Shown: in pieces, positions 15,348 to 23,600 of the stretch | How the letters are laid out: every line of letters starts with the position of its first letter | How positions within the stretch are numbered: the first letter of the stretch is position 1 | Assembly: GCA_027491785.1 (NCBI GenBank) | Contig: JAOZGJ010000017.1 | Coordinates: 1 to 37,936, forward strand | Source of the DNA: Thermoproteota archaeon | GTDB taxonomy: Archaea; Korarchaeota; Korarchaeia; Korarchaeales; Korarchaeaceae | Direction: 5' to 3' | Length of the DNA: 37,936 bases | The notes under the pieces: generated by a model | Database searches by the model: none | Told to the model about the DNA's origin: nothing | What the model saw: the letters and a program-made list of their open reading frames with translations, nothing else | Position numbers and translations under genes: made by a program

Positions 15348-16670
15348 ATGAGAAAAACCGCAATGGTCCTTGCAGTGCTGCTACTCATCATATTACCAAA
15401 TCTAAATAAAGTATCAGCACGAAATAGTGATCTATCAATCAAAATAAATTCGGAGAGCTCCTGTATAGCAGGATTTCCATGTTACGTAAATGTAACGGTG
15501 AAAAGTCTAGATGGGTCTATACTTGTTAACTATGTAAAGCTCGTTACCCCATGGGGGGCGTTTATAAGAAATCTTGGATTTAGAGAGCTAAGCGCTAACT
15601 CGACCATACAAGTATCTATTCCGGTAAATGTAAGTAGGAACTCCTTAGAAGGACCTAATTTCATAATTCCTTTCATTGAGTATTTCAAGAGAGGAGAGAT
15701 AGGCCTTAAGACCGTAGAGGGAAATAGAACGTCTTTGTTCGTAATAAAACCAAAGGTGAATGCGACTATGTATATAACTTTAAACAAGAGGGAGCTTTAT
15801 ACAGGGGAAATATTGCGTATCAATGGGAGCTATGAAATCAAAGGAATACCGCAAAACTATAAACCCTCCCTTCTAATATATCTAAATAACAAACTTCAAC
15901 TGAGGAAAAAGTTAAATGGAACTCTAGGAGATTTTCATGCCTTCCTTTCACCTAAGAGAGAGGGAAATTTTACACTTAATGTAAGCCTCTGCTATGGAAT
16001 AGGTTGCATTAGTAGAGAATATAGCATAGCTATTAAGAGAATAGTTAAAATCGTTAGCGAGTTCAATAGGAGTGCTTTATTGGATTCTCTAAAGGGAGTT
16101 AATGAGATGGAGGACAACTTGGAGAAACTCTATAAAAATGCCGTTAGCGACTCCATAAAACTTCCCGAAGGTATACTGATTAATATGTCAATAATAAGCT
16201 CTAAGATTAGAGATGCAGAACTCATTCTTAAGAAAGAGAATATCTCCTATTCTGACATATTAGAGATACAGAAACTTCTAAATCAATCTGAAAGCATGAT
16301 AATTGAGGTATCAAAGGAAATTGTAGAATCCTATAAGAGATCCATGTACGAGAGGATATCAAAGCTAGAGGACGAGCTCAGCGGGATAAGTAGTATTATT
16401 AATAAGACGAGGTTTGGAGCCATTAAAGAGGAGCTTAACAACCTATCCGATAGGGTGAATAAGGCTAATTCCACCAACGCCCCCTCAATATATTCAAATA
16501 TAACTAAAGAGCTGAATGACCTAAGTAGCGAGATAATGAGCCTAAGGGAAAAAGCTATGCAGGAAGCTAAGCTTTTATCCGCCATTGTTTCATTGGTAAT
16601 ATTCGTTGCAATGATTTCAGGTGCAATCATTATCTTAAGGGAATGGAAGTCGAAGTTGAATAGAGAGTAG
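15348..16670 (+). CDS. Secreted, membrane-anchored, sequon-rich coiled-coil protein
   Basis: I do not recognise a family. The 440-residue protein has a signal peptide (MRKTAMVLAVLLLIILP, cleavage likely after VSA at about residue 24), a beta-rich region to about residue 230 with two Cys pairs, an alpha-helical/coiled-coil region at about 235-405, a transmembrane helix at about 410-432 and a short basic tail. It would face the outside with its C-terminus in the membrane. There are 17 Asn-X-Ser/Thr sequons, very dense for this size, so heavy N-glycosylation is likely. The architecture recalls archaeal surface-layer or stalk proteins. ATG 15348 fits leaderless transcription from the shared TATA element. 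It is 12 bases before glmS, which makes an amino-sugar precursor of such glycans. Confidence 0.75.
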   Translation: MRKTAMVLAVLLLIILPNLNKVSARNSDLSIKINSESSCIAGFPCYVNVTVKSLDGSILVNYVKLVTPWGAFIRNLGFRELSANSTIQVSIPVNVSRNSLEGPNFIIPFIEYFKRGEIGLKTVEGNRTSLFVIKPKVNATMYITLNKRELYTGEILRINGSYEIKGIPQNYKPSLLIYLNNKLQLRKKLNGTLGDFHAFLSPKREGNFTLNVSLCYGIGCISREYSIAIKRIVKIVSEFNRSALLDSLKGVNEMEDNLEKLYKNAVSDSIKLPEGILINMSIISSKIRDAELILKKENISYSDILEIQKLLNQSESMIIEVSKEIVESYKRSMYERISKLEDELSGISSIINKTRFGAIKEELNNLSDRVNKANSTNAPSIYSNITKELNDLSSEIMSLREKAMQEAKLLSAIVSLVIFVAMISGAIIILREWKSKLNRE

Positions 16671-16682
16671 GGTGCTGATAAA

Positions 16683-18479
16683 TTGTGCGGGATAGTGGGC
16701 ATAGCCAAAAGACGCGATCATGTAATAAAGGATCTAATTGCAGCTCTTAAGAAGCTAGAGTACAGAGGATACGACTCGGCTGGAATAGCTGTATTATCTA
16801 ATGGAACAATACATGTGATTAAGGGAGTTGGTACTATAGATAAAGTGATTAACTCTACAAGGAGCATTAAGGATGGAAATGTAGGGATTGGACATACTAG
16901 ATGGGCTACTCACGGTGGAGTCAGCAAGGAAAATGCCCATCCTCATATTTCTTGCAATGGAGAGGTAGCAGTAGTTCATAATGGGACTCTAGACGACTTT
17001 AATATCATCAGGGATAAGCTCATAAGAAAGGGACATAAGTTCTCCTCAGAGACTGATACAGAAGTAATAGCTCACTTAATTGAGGAGAAGCTTGCAGAGA
17101 TAGGAGATCCCGTTAAAGCATTCTCTCAGGCCATATATGAACTAAAAGGAAGCTATGCCATAGCATCGATTATCAAAGGATACAATTTCATCCTATTGGC
17201 TAGGAACAAGAGCCCTTTGGTAATAGGAGTAGGGAATGGAGAGAATTACTGTGCTTCCGATGTCGCGGCCCTTCTTCATAAAACTAACAGGTTTATCTTC
17301 CTTAAAGATGGTGAAATAGCCCTAATAACGCCAGATAGAGTTGATATATGGTACTTAAGTGAAAGTACCATGAAAAAAGTCGAGAATAAAATTGAGGTGA
17401 TAGATTGGTCCCCTCAGCTGCTTGATAAGGGAAACTACGAATACTTCATGCTTAAGGAGATCTACGAGCAACCCTATATATTAAATAAGCTTGCTAATAG
17501 TATAGATTACTATAAGAAATTCTCAGATCAACTATTAAGGTATTCAGAGAGTGGAGGAATATCTATAGTTGCAGCAGGAACTTCCTATCATGCGGGGCTT
17601 ATAGGGAAATTCCTCCTCTCTAAACTTGCGGGAATGAGGTCAGAAGTCATTATCGCATCCGAATTTCCAGAGTGGTCTCACCATGTAAATAAGAGTGATA
17701 CTATACTGGCTATAAGCCAATCCGGGGAAACCGCAGACGTACTAGAAGCAGTTAGGATAGCTAAGTCCAGAGGGGCTAAAGTGTTATCCATAGCCAATGT
17801 GCCAGGTAGCACCCTAACTAGGTTATCCGATGAGACCGCATTTATACAGGCGGGGCCAGAAATTGGAGTTGCTGCTACTAAAACATTCTTGGCTCAGGTG
17901 GCTGTTCTTTACATAATATCTTCTCTTATATCCGGGAAGTCCACTGTAAGGATAAAGGATGGTTTGATAAATGTAGCAAAAGAACTAGAGAGCTCTATGG
18001 AACACATAAGCACTATTTCAAGGAGAATAAGTAGCCTCCTCATGGATAGGGAGCATGTATTCTTCCTTGGGAGGGGCATAAATTACCCTACTGCCTTGGA
18101 AGGAGCCCTTAAATTGAAAGAAATAAGCTACATACATGCCGAAGGCTATCCAGCTGGGGAGTATAAGCACGGACCCCTCGCCTTGATAGAGAAAGGTGTA
18201 CCATCCATAGTCTTAGTTCCAAGCGATGAGAGGACTAGGGAGAAAATAATCTACAATATAATGGAGATTCGATCCCGTGGCGCATTTACGATAACAATTC
18301 AACCTAAGAGCGTTAACATTCCATCAGATTTTTCTCTTCCTCTAGATGTGAAAAGCGAATTGACATCACCTATGATTTACGTAGTTCCTTTACAACTAAT
18401 AGCTTATCATACAGCGGTTTCTCTAGGAAGGAATCCGGATAAACCTAGAAATCTTGCCAAAAGCGTAACTGTGGAGTGA
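16683..18479 (+). CDS. glmS: Glutamine-fructose-6-phosphate aminotransferase (isomerizing)
   Basis: GlmS makes glucosamine-6-phosphate from fructose-6-phosphate and glutamine, the first step to UDP-GlcNAc. The 598-residue protein has a class II glutamine amidotransferase domain beginning CGIVGIAKR, with YRGYDSAGIAV, GHTRWATHG and HNGTLDDF. Two SIS domains follow (AAGTSYHAG; AISQSGETADVLEA; GRGINYPTALEGALKLKEISYIHAE; AGEYKHGPLALI) and the classic end DKPRNLAKSVTVE. The start is TTG 16683: it puts the catalytic Cys at position 2, which must become the N-terminus, and GGGTGCTGAT stands just before it. It is transcribed with the upstream surface-protein gene. The last codons form part of a hairpin shared with the convergent Sm-like gene. 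Confidence 0.97.
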   Translation: MCGIVGIAKRRDHVIKDLIAALKKLEYRGYDSAGIAVLSNGTIHVIKGVGTIDKVINSTRSIKDGNVGIGHTRWATHGGVSKENAHPHISCNGEVAVVHNGTLDDFNIIRDKLIRKGHKFSSETDTEVIAHLIEEKLAEIGDPVKAFSQAIYELKGSYAIASIIKGYNFILLARNKSPLVIGVGNGENYCASDVAALLHKTNRFIFLKDGEIALITPDRVDIWYLSESTMKKVENKIEVIDWSPQLLDKGNYEYFMLKEIYEQPYILNKLANSIDYYKKFSDQLLRYSESGGISIVAAGTSYHAGLIGKFLLSKLAGMRSEVIIASEFPEWSHHVNKSDTILAISQSGETADVLEAVRIAKSRGAKVLSIANVPGSTLTRLSDETAFIQAGPEIGVAATKTFLAQVAVLYIISSLISGKSTVRIKDGLINVAKELESSMEHISTISRRISSLLMDREHVFFLGRGINYPTALEGALKLKEISYIHAEGYPAGEYKHGPLALIEKGVPSIVLVPSDERTREKIIYNIMEIRSRGAFTITIQPKSVNIPSDFSLPLDVKSELTSPMIYVVPLQLIAYHTAVSLGRNPDKPRNLAKSVTVE

Positions 18480-18493
18480 GTACGCTCACTCCA
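18472..18493. terminator. Hairpin spanning both convergent stop codons (glmS and Sm-like gene)
   Basis: Nine-base arms TGGAGTGAG and CTCACTCCA pair perfectly around a TACG loop. Each arm contains the stop codon of one gene (glmS TGA at 18477-18479; Sm-like TGA at 18488-18486). The genes are six bases apart. No T-run follows on either side, so it may act as an RNA 3'-end stabiliser or bidirectional boundary rather than a simple terminator. Confidence 0.6.
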
Positions 18494-18716
18494 GCGATAT
18501 GAAAAGGATATTGTTTCCCCTTATAAAGAGGGTACCCATGTTCCTCCTCACATCTTTGGTGTTAGGATCGAGTTCCCTAGCTGAATCAAGTACTAAATTC
18601 ATCATATCATCGTAGACTAGTAGTTTTCCCCTTATTTCACTACCATTCTTGAGCTTTACAGTTATCTCAGCTCCGTGAACCTTTCTAAGATGGGAAATAG
18701 GTAGATCCCTACTCAT
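18486..18716 (-). CDS. Sm-like archaeal protein (LSm/SmAP)
   Basis: The 76-residue protein has the Sm1 motif (HGAEITVKLKNGSEIRGKLLVYDDMMNLVLDSA) and the Sm2 motif (GTLFIRGNNILFISL), the complete Sm fold. SmAPs form heptameric rings that bind U-rich RNA and act in RNA turnover and processing. Start ATG 18716 lies about six bases after the start predicted from TATA box 18744-18754, so it is nearly leaderless; it may also be reached by read-through from S7, which ends 47 bases upstream. In many archaea EF-1 alpha follows S7 here instead. Its last codons lie in the hairpin shared with glmS. Confidence 0.94.
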   Translation of the reverse strand: MSRDLPISHLRKVHGAEITVKLKNGSEIRGKLLVYDDMMNLVLDSARELDPNTKDVRRNMGTLFIRGNNILFISLE

Positions 18717-18743
18717 GGTACATCAACCTAAGATGAACGTCAT

Positions 18744-18754
18744 CTATATAAAAC
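18744..18754 (-). promoter_or_regulatory. TATA box for the Sm-like gene
   Basis: Minus strand GTTTTATATAG, the same 11 bases as the S30e promoter. Predicted transcript start near 18722, six bases before the ATG. Confidence 0.6.
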
Positions 18755-18763
18755 GGTATGATA

Positions 18764-19411
18764 TCATCTACTGCTCAGGGCTATCCTCTCTATTTCCTCT
18801 TTTCTCCTTATGGCGAAACTTCTGTTCCTATCATACTCTGCTGCCGCTATTATCTCATCAGCCAGTGATTCTGCTAGACTTCTAGGGCTTCTAAAGGCTT
18901 TCATGGCCGCACCTTGAGCTATATGCCTTATAGCAAGGTCAACCATCCTACTGGGTGATGTATCAACTGCATGGAAATAACTCACGCCACCATACATAAT
19001 CCTAGTAACTTCTTCCCTAATTACGGAGTTCTCTAAAGCATCCAAGAATACTTGAATGGGATTTCTACCTGTCCTCAATTCTATTATCTCAAAGGCGTAC
19101 TTCACCGTCCTCAGGGCCTTAAGCTTCTTTCCGGGATTCTTACTATTGACATGATCTCTCTTGCTTCCAGCATTTAGGGCTTGGCTCATAAGCCTGTTTA
19201 CCAGTCGCTCAACTATAGGGAGGTCTAATTTTCCAAACCTCTTATGTTCATGTCTCCCCCCAGTATGTGGGAGGTAAACGGGCTTAAGGGAGATCACCTT
19301 CTTCAGAGCGACATTCTTAACCTCCACTCCATCGTAGCTCCACTTTCCGAATAGCTTTATTCCCCCATTCCCTCCACTAGAGCTGTTATTTTGCTTGTCC
19401 TCCGTGCTCAT
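18764..19411 (-). CDS. rps7: 30S ribosomal protein S7 (uS7)
   Basis: uS7 nucleates assembly of the head of the small subunit and touches the exit site. The 215-residue protein shows [75 protein letters not shown] and the strict archaeal/eukaryotic end [18 protein letters not shown]. The first 18 or so residues form a Ser/Asn/Gly-rich extension. ATG 19411 is chosen because GGTGATCTT precedes it; the frame stays open 20 codons further, into the S12 end, without a ribosome-binding site. It is the last ribosomal gene of the rpo string, four bases after S12. Confidence 0.96.
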   Translation of the reverse strand: MSTEDKQNNSSSGGNGGIKLFGKWSYDGVEVKNVALKKVISLKPVYLPHTGGRHEHKRFGKLDLPIVERLVNRLMSQALNAGSKRDHVNSKNPGKKLKALRTVKYAFEIIELRTGRNPIQVFLDALENSVIREEVTRIMYGGVSYFHAVDTSPSRMVDLAIRHIAQGAAMKAFRSPRSLAESLADEIIAAAEYDRNRSFAIRRKEEIERIALSSR

Positions 19412-19415
19412 AAGA

Positions 19416-19856
19416 TCACCTACTCGGCTTTTCCTTCTTTCCTTGTAAAATAGCCTGTAGGGACACCCCATTTACCTTTATTACCTTATATCTCACTCCT
19501 GGGATATCTCCCATGGACCTTCCCCTGGAACCCCCTATACCCTCTATTAACACTTCATCATGCTCATTTATCACATTAAGAGCTCCATCTCCTGGGGCGA
19601 AGGCGGTTACTATCACACCATTTTTCGCTAATTGAACTCTAACAGCCTTTCTAAGGCCAGAATGAGGCTGTCTCGCTTCCAACCCTATTTTTTCCAATAC
19701 TATCCCCCTAGCCATAGGAGCTCCTTCCAAAGGATCGAACTTCTCTTTCAGCCTATAGAGCCTTCTCCTAACTTTCCAGCTATGGAGTCTTTTCTCCTTA
19801 TATCTCTGAGCTAACCCTCTGGCTGCATATAAGCCCAGTGGAGATTTCTTACCCAT
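19416..19856 (-). CDS. rps12: 30S ribosomal protein S12 (uS12)
   Basis: uS12 sits at the decoding centre and controls fidelity. The 146-residue protein follows the archaeal pattern: [86 protein letters not shown]. The loop that contacts the codon-anticodon helix is normally QPNSA[IL]RKCVRVQL; here it is [14 protein letters not shown]. The Pro and Ser that touch rRNA and codon are kept, while Asn to His and Ala to Gly are changed. I re-read the codons (CCT CAT TCT GGC) to exclude a translation slip. Downstream of nusA by eight bases, upstream of S7 by four. Confidence 0.96.
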   Translation of the reverse strand: MGKKSPLGLYAARGLAQRYKEKRLHSWKVRRRLYRLKEKFDPLEGAPMARGIVLEKIGLEARQPHSGLRKAVRVQLAKNGVIVTAFAPGDGALNVINEHDEVLIEGIGGSRGRSMGDIPGVRYKVIKVNGVSLQAILQGKKEKPSR

Positions 19857-19864
19857 GTCATCAC

Positions 19865-20335
19865 CTACGAGTTAGGAATAGACCATGTTGCTATTTTAAC
19901 ATTGTCTATGTCATACCATCTTTTAGCGAGAAGTCTCGCCCTCTTTATTCTCCTTCCATTCTTACCTATAGCTATACTTTTATCCTGCTCTATAACGTAG
20001 GCTATCGCCACAGTTTCATTATTCTGCTTTAATATCTTCACCTTAGGAACCCTGGCTGGGCTAAGCAGATTCGTGACGAATCCTTCTGGCGTATCGTCGA
20101 ATTCCACAACTTCTATATTTCTGTTAAGATCGTCCACGAGGAGGCGCTTCATTGTTTTAAGCTTTCTACCTCCTCTCCCTACAGCCCTACCGAGATCTCC
20201 CTTTTCCACTATAAATATGAGTCTGTTCCCCTCCTCATCCTCCACGACATCCTTTGGTCTCACTCCAAGCATGTCTTGGAATAATCTTATGTACTTGAAC
20301 TGCTCTGGTGCTATTACTACCTTCCTCTGGGGAAT
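19865..20335 (-). CDS. nusA: Archaeal NusA-type KH-domain protein, probable AUU start
   Basis: Archaeal NusA has two KH domains and no S1 domain, and accompanies the rpo/rps genes. KH motifs are seen at [15 protein letters not shown] and [19 protein letters not shown], with [17 protein letters not shown] between. The first ATG in frame (20272) would cut the conserved N-terminus: the frame continues upstream with [17 protein letters not shown], matching the family's RYISLFQDITG-x-KD. It reaches a stop at 20341-20339. In that space no ATG, GTG or TTG exists, while GAGGAGGTG stands seven bases before an ATT at 20335-20333. I therefore annotate an AUU start, giving 156 residues. The stop is eight bases before S12. 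Confidence 0.8.
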   Translation of the reverse strand: MPQRKVVIAPEQFKYIRLFQDMLGVRPKDVVEDEEGNRLIFIVEKGDLGRAVGRGGRKLKTMKRLLVDDLNRNIEVVEFDDTPEGFVTNLLSPARVPKVKILKQNNETVAIAYVIEQDKSIAIGKNGRRIKRARLLAKRWYDIDNVKIATWSIPNS

Positions 20336-20350
20336 CTTCTAGCACCTCCT

Positions 20351-20662
20351 CTATTCTAGGTTCAGGATCTCTAGGATCCTTGATTCACCTTCATCCATTA
20401 TAGCTGCAGCTGAGACAAAGAAAGGCTTCTTAAAAGCTCTTCCCATATCTATAGATTTGCCTGGGTATTGATAGAGGGGCACACCAGCAACCTTAGCTAG
20501 ATACTCTATCTCCATCTTGATGCTTTCCGGTGCATTGCTGGCTACTATTATGAGCTTTGGATTATTGCCAGATTTCAGCTGTTTTATTACTTTTTTAGCT
20601 CCTAACAATATGCTTCCGGATTTCAAAGCGAGATAAAGTTCGGGATCTATTTCACTGCTCAT
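20351..20662 (-). CDS. rpl30e: 50S ribosomal protein L30e (eL30)
   Basis: The 103-residue protein has the L7Ae/L30e RNA-binding fold: ALKSGSILLGAKKVIKQLKSG, PKLIIVASNAPESIKMEIEYLAKVAGVPLYQYPG and SIDMGRAFKKPFFVSAAAIMDEGES. eL30 binds kink-turns in rRNA. I start at ATG 20662 with AGGGTGA eight bases upstream; an in-frame ATG at 20683 lies deeper in rpoA without a ribosome-binding site. It overlaps the rpoA end by 11 bases. Placement between the RNA polymerase genes and nusA is the standard archaeal order. Confidence 0.94.
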   Translation of the reverse strand: MSSEIDPELYLALKSGSILLGAKKVIKQLKSGNNPKLIIVASNAPESIKMEIEYLAKVAGVPLYQYPGKSIDMGRAFKKPFFVSAAAIMDEGESRILEILNLE

Positions 20663-23600
20663 CGGTTCCTTCACCCTTACCATAATGCTTACTCAGGTCC
20701 CACCTAACGGAGACCCTTCCAGTTCCTATAGGTGGGGTCTGACCCATTATTAATGCATCTAATGGACCAGCTATAGGATTATCCTCACCGCGCCTAGCGG
20801 TATTTAATATGACATGGGTGGTCCATTCGAATGCCATCTTGCTGAGGGGAGTTTTCATTTCACTGAAGAATCCAGAAGATACACCTGCTGCTTGAAGTCT
20901 TATGGCCTCTATGGTTCCGGAGAACGTCATAGTATCTGCGATCAGAGATATGTACCTCTTGTCCACTTCAAGTCCCTGCTCGTCCAAGATCCTAGCTAGC
21001 TCCTTATATATACAATTTCTGGCGGCTTCTATTCCCAGAACCTTCTCTATCTCCTTACAATCATTAGTTATCGTCTTAGATACATCAACACAATCTAGGT
21101 TTAGCACTTCCCTTAGATTGGAACCGGAAGTCCTTACGACATACTCCTTCTTTCCATCGACCTCTACTGTTTCTATCCACGCCCTCTTTATGCCTTTCAT
21201 TCCAGATACGAGCTTGTCTAACACCCTATAAGACCACGATCTTAGAGTTTGGAGGGGTTTTTCTCTTTTAGCTGCTTCGAATAACTCTACAACGATGTTA
21301 TCTCCTTCGATGCTGACCTCTCCCTTCATGTTCTTGACTGCGCTCCTAATGTAGCCAACGAACTTATCCATCGTTATCAAATTTGTATTGAGGGCCTTCA
21401 TATCAGGCTTCAGAATGAGCCTGTAACCGAAGTTATCTATCGCGTATTCCTCTATTAGATCCCTAACTCTAAGCTCCCTTATACTTCTGATAACCTTTCT
21501 CACCTTCATCTCATCATCCATACATTCTGGTTTGAGATGTATCTCCATGGTGGGCGTGCTCGTTGAGGCATAGAATACCAGTTCCTTAAATCTCTCCACT
21601 CCATGGGTTACATCAAGGGCGAGGAGTCCTGGAGCATGGAAAGTCCTTAGAACCATCTGGGTTGTCGGTTCAGCTATGCTTTGGGCACTTATGAGGCCTA
21701 TAGGAGTTAATACCTCCACTTTAGCATTATCAAAACCCTCTTTCAGATCTTCTATTATCTTCTGAAGTTCTGGTTCCCTAGGTTTGGCTTTATATATCTT
21801 ATCAGCCAGACTTAACGGTAAACCAGCTTTCCTTAATGCCTCCTCTATCCTAGCTTTGGAGATCCCTCTCTTCCTAGCATTCTTCACATGCTTTTCTAGG
21901 ATCATCTCCACGTTGACTGGTTCGCCCCTGAAAAGCTTAGTTGGATCGAACCCATCCCCTCCAAATCTGAATTGGATTATATGACCCATAGAGTCTCTGA
22001 CGGTTTCATCGTATGATACATAAACGTCTTTAAGAGAATTGGCCACTCTTCTATAGAAATAGCCACTATCTTCTGTTCTCCTTCCCTTATCTATGAGAGA
22101 CTCTCTACTAGACATTGCATGGAAGATGAATTCCGCCGGATTCAGTCCCTTCATATAGCTATTTCTTACAAACCCCCTTGCCTCAGGACTTAGATCTCCT
22201 CTTTCGAAGTATGAGAGGACCCTGTCTCTATATCCCTTCCTAGGTCTTCCGCTGGTTAGAACGAATCCGATCCTAGTCTTGATCTTTTGCTGACCCACTT
22301 GGCCCATTATCTGGGAGAGGTTGGCTATTGATCCCCTAGCACCAGTCTTAGCCATCACAGAGACATTGGATTTGGGATCAACGTACTTAGCCACTATATC
22401 GCTCACTTTACTCCAGAAACTATCTATTGTCTGGACTATATCAAACTCAAGCATTTGCTCTTCTCTCATTAGGCGAAGTAGCTCTTCCTTTGTTCTATAT
22501 ACGGCCGCCTTCCTTGTGATTGGTCTGCTTTCAATGATCTTCCTCACTTCCTCCTCAAGCTTTGAGTATATACCATCTATCTCCTTGTACGCTTCCTTAG
22601 GCATCATAAGCTCTTTAGGTGAGGTAGTGATGCCATACAGCAATACTTCCTTGGCCGCTATCTTAAGGAGCTTATTCAGGAAATCTGCTGCTACATCACC
22701 CCCATAATCCCTGATTAGCACGTCTATTATGGTGAGCTTTCCTTTGACGAGAGTTCCAACTATGTCGTCATCCAATACTCCAGACAATAGCTGACCATTT
22801 CTTATCAGGACATATCCATCGTTAGGGCATGATGGATCGACACATTCAGCACCCTTAGCCAGTTTAGAAACGGATTCGAAGTTCAAGTCCTCAGGCAAGA
22901 GGACAGATATGAGCTGCTTCCCTGTCCATAACTCCTTCGGTTTCTTTATTGCTGGTTCGGGTAGCTTCGTTATCTCTGCCCTAGAGAGGATCCTAGTTGC
23001 CTCTGATTTTGTGAAAAGGGAATCCTTCTTTGTTATCATATAAAGGACGGTAATGAGATCCTGTCTCGCTCCTACTATGGATCCTCCCGTTCTAGGCGAG
23101 AGCATGTTATTCTTGACGCCCATTAACTCCTTAGCTTCTATAGACCCGTCTAACAGCTGAGGAGCATGTAAATTCATCTCATCTCCATCAAAATCTGCAT
23201 TATATGGAACACAAACTGCTGGATGGAGCCTGAAAGTAGCCCCCGGTAGTACCTTCACCCTATGGCCAAGCATAGATAGCTTATGGAGGGACGGCTGCCT
23301 GTTGAATATGACATAATCTCCGTCCATAAGGTGCCTTTCTACTACATCGCCCGGCTCGAGCTGCTCAGCTATCTCCTTCAAAGCATCTTTTCCCTTTCTC
23401 TGTATTATTTTTAGGCTTATGGGAGTTATCCCGCCTTTCCTTACCGTATTAGCTCCAGGATATTCATCAGGTCCTCTCATGACTAGCTCCTTTAACTTCT
23501 CTATGTTATTCTCGTTCACATACTCCGGAACTGTGAGCACCATGGCTATCTCGACTGGTACACCAACTTCATCTATGTCTATCATAGGATCGGGAGAAAT

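Noticed and set aside
20273-20345. Frameshift in nusA, with GTG 20345 as the true start in another frame
   Set aside because: The ATT frame alone encodes the conserved N-terminal residues, and the GTG is part of the Shine-Dalgarno sequence.
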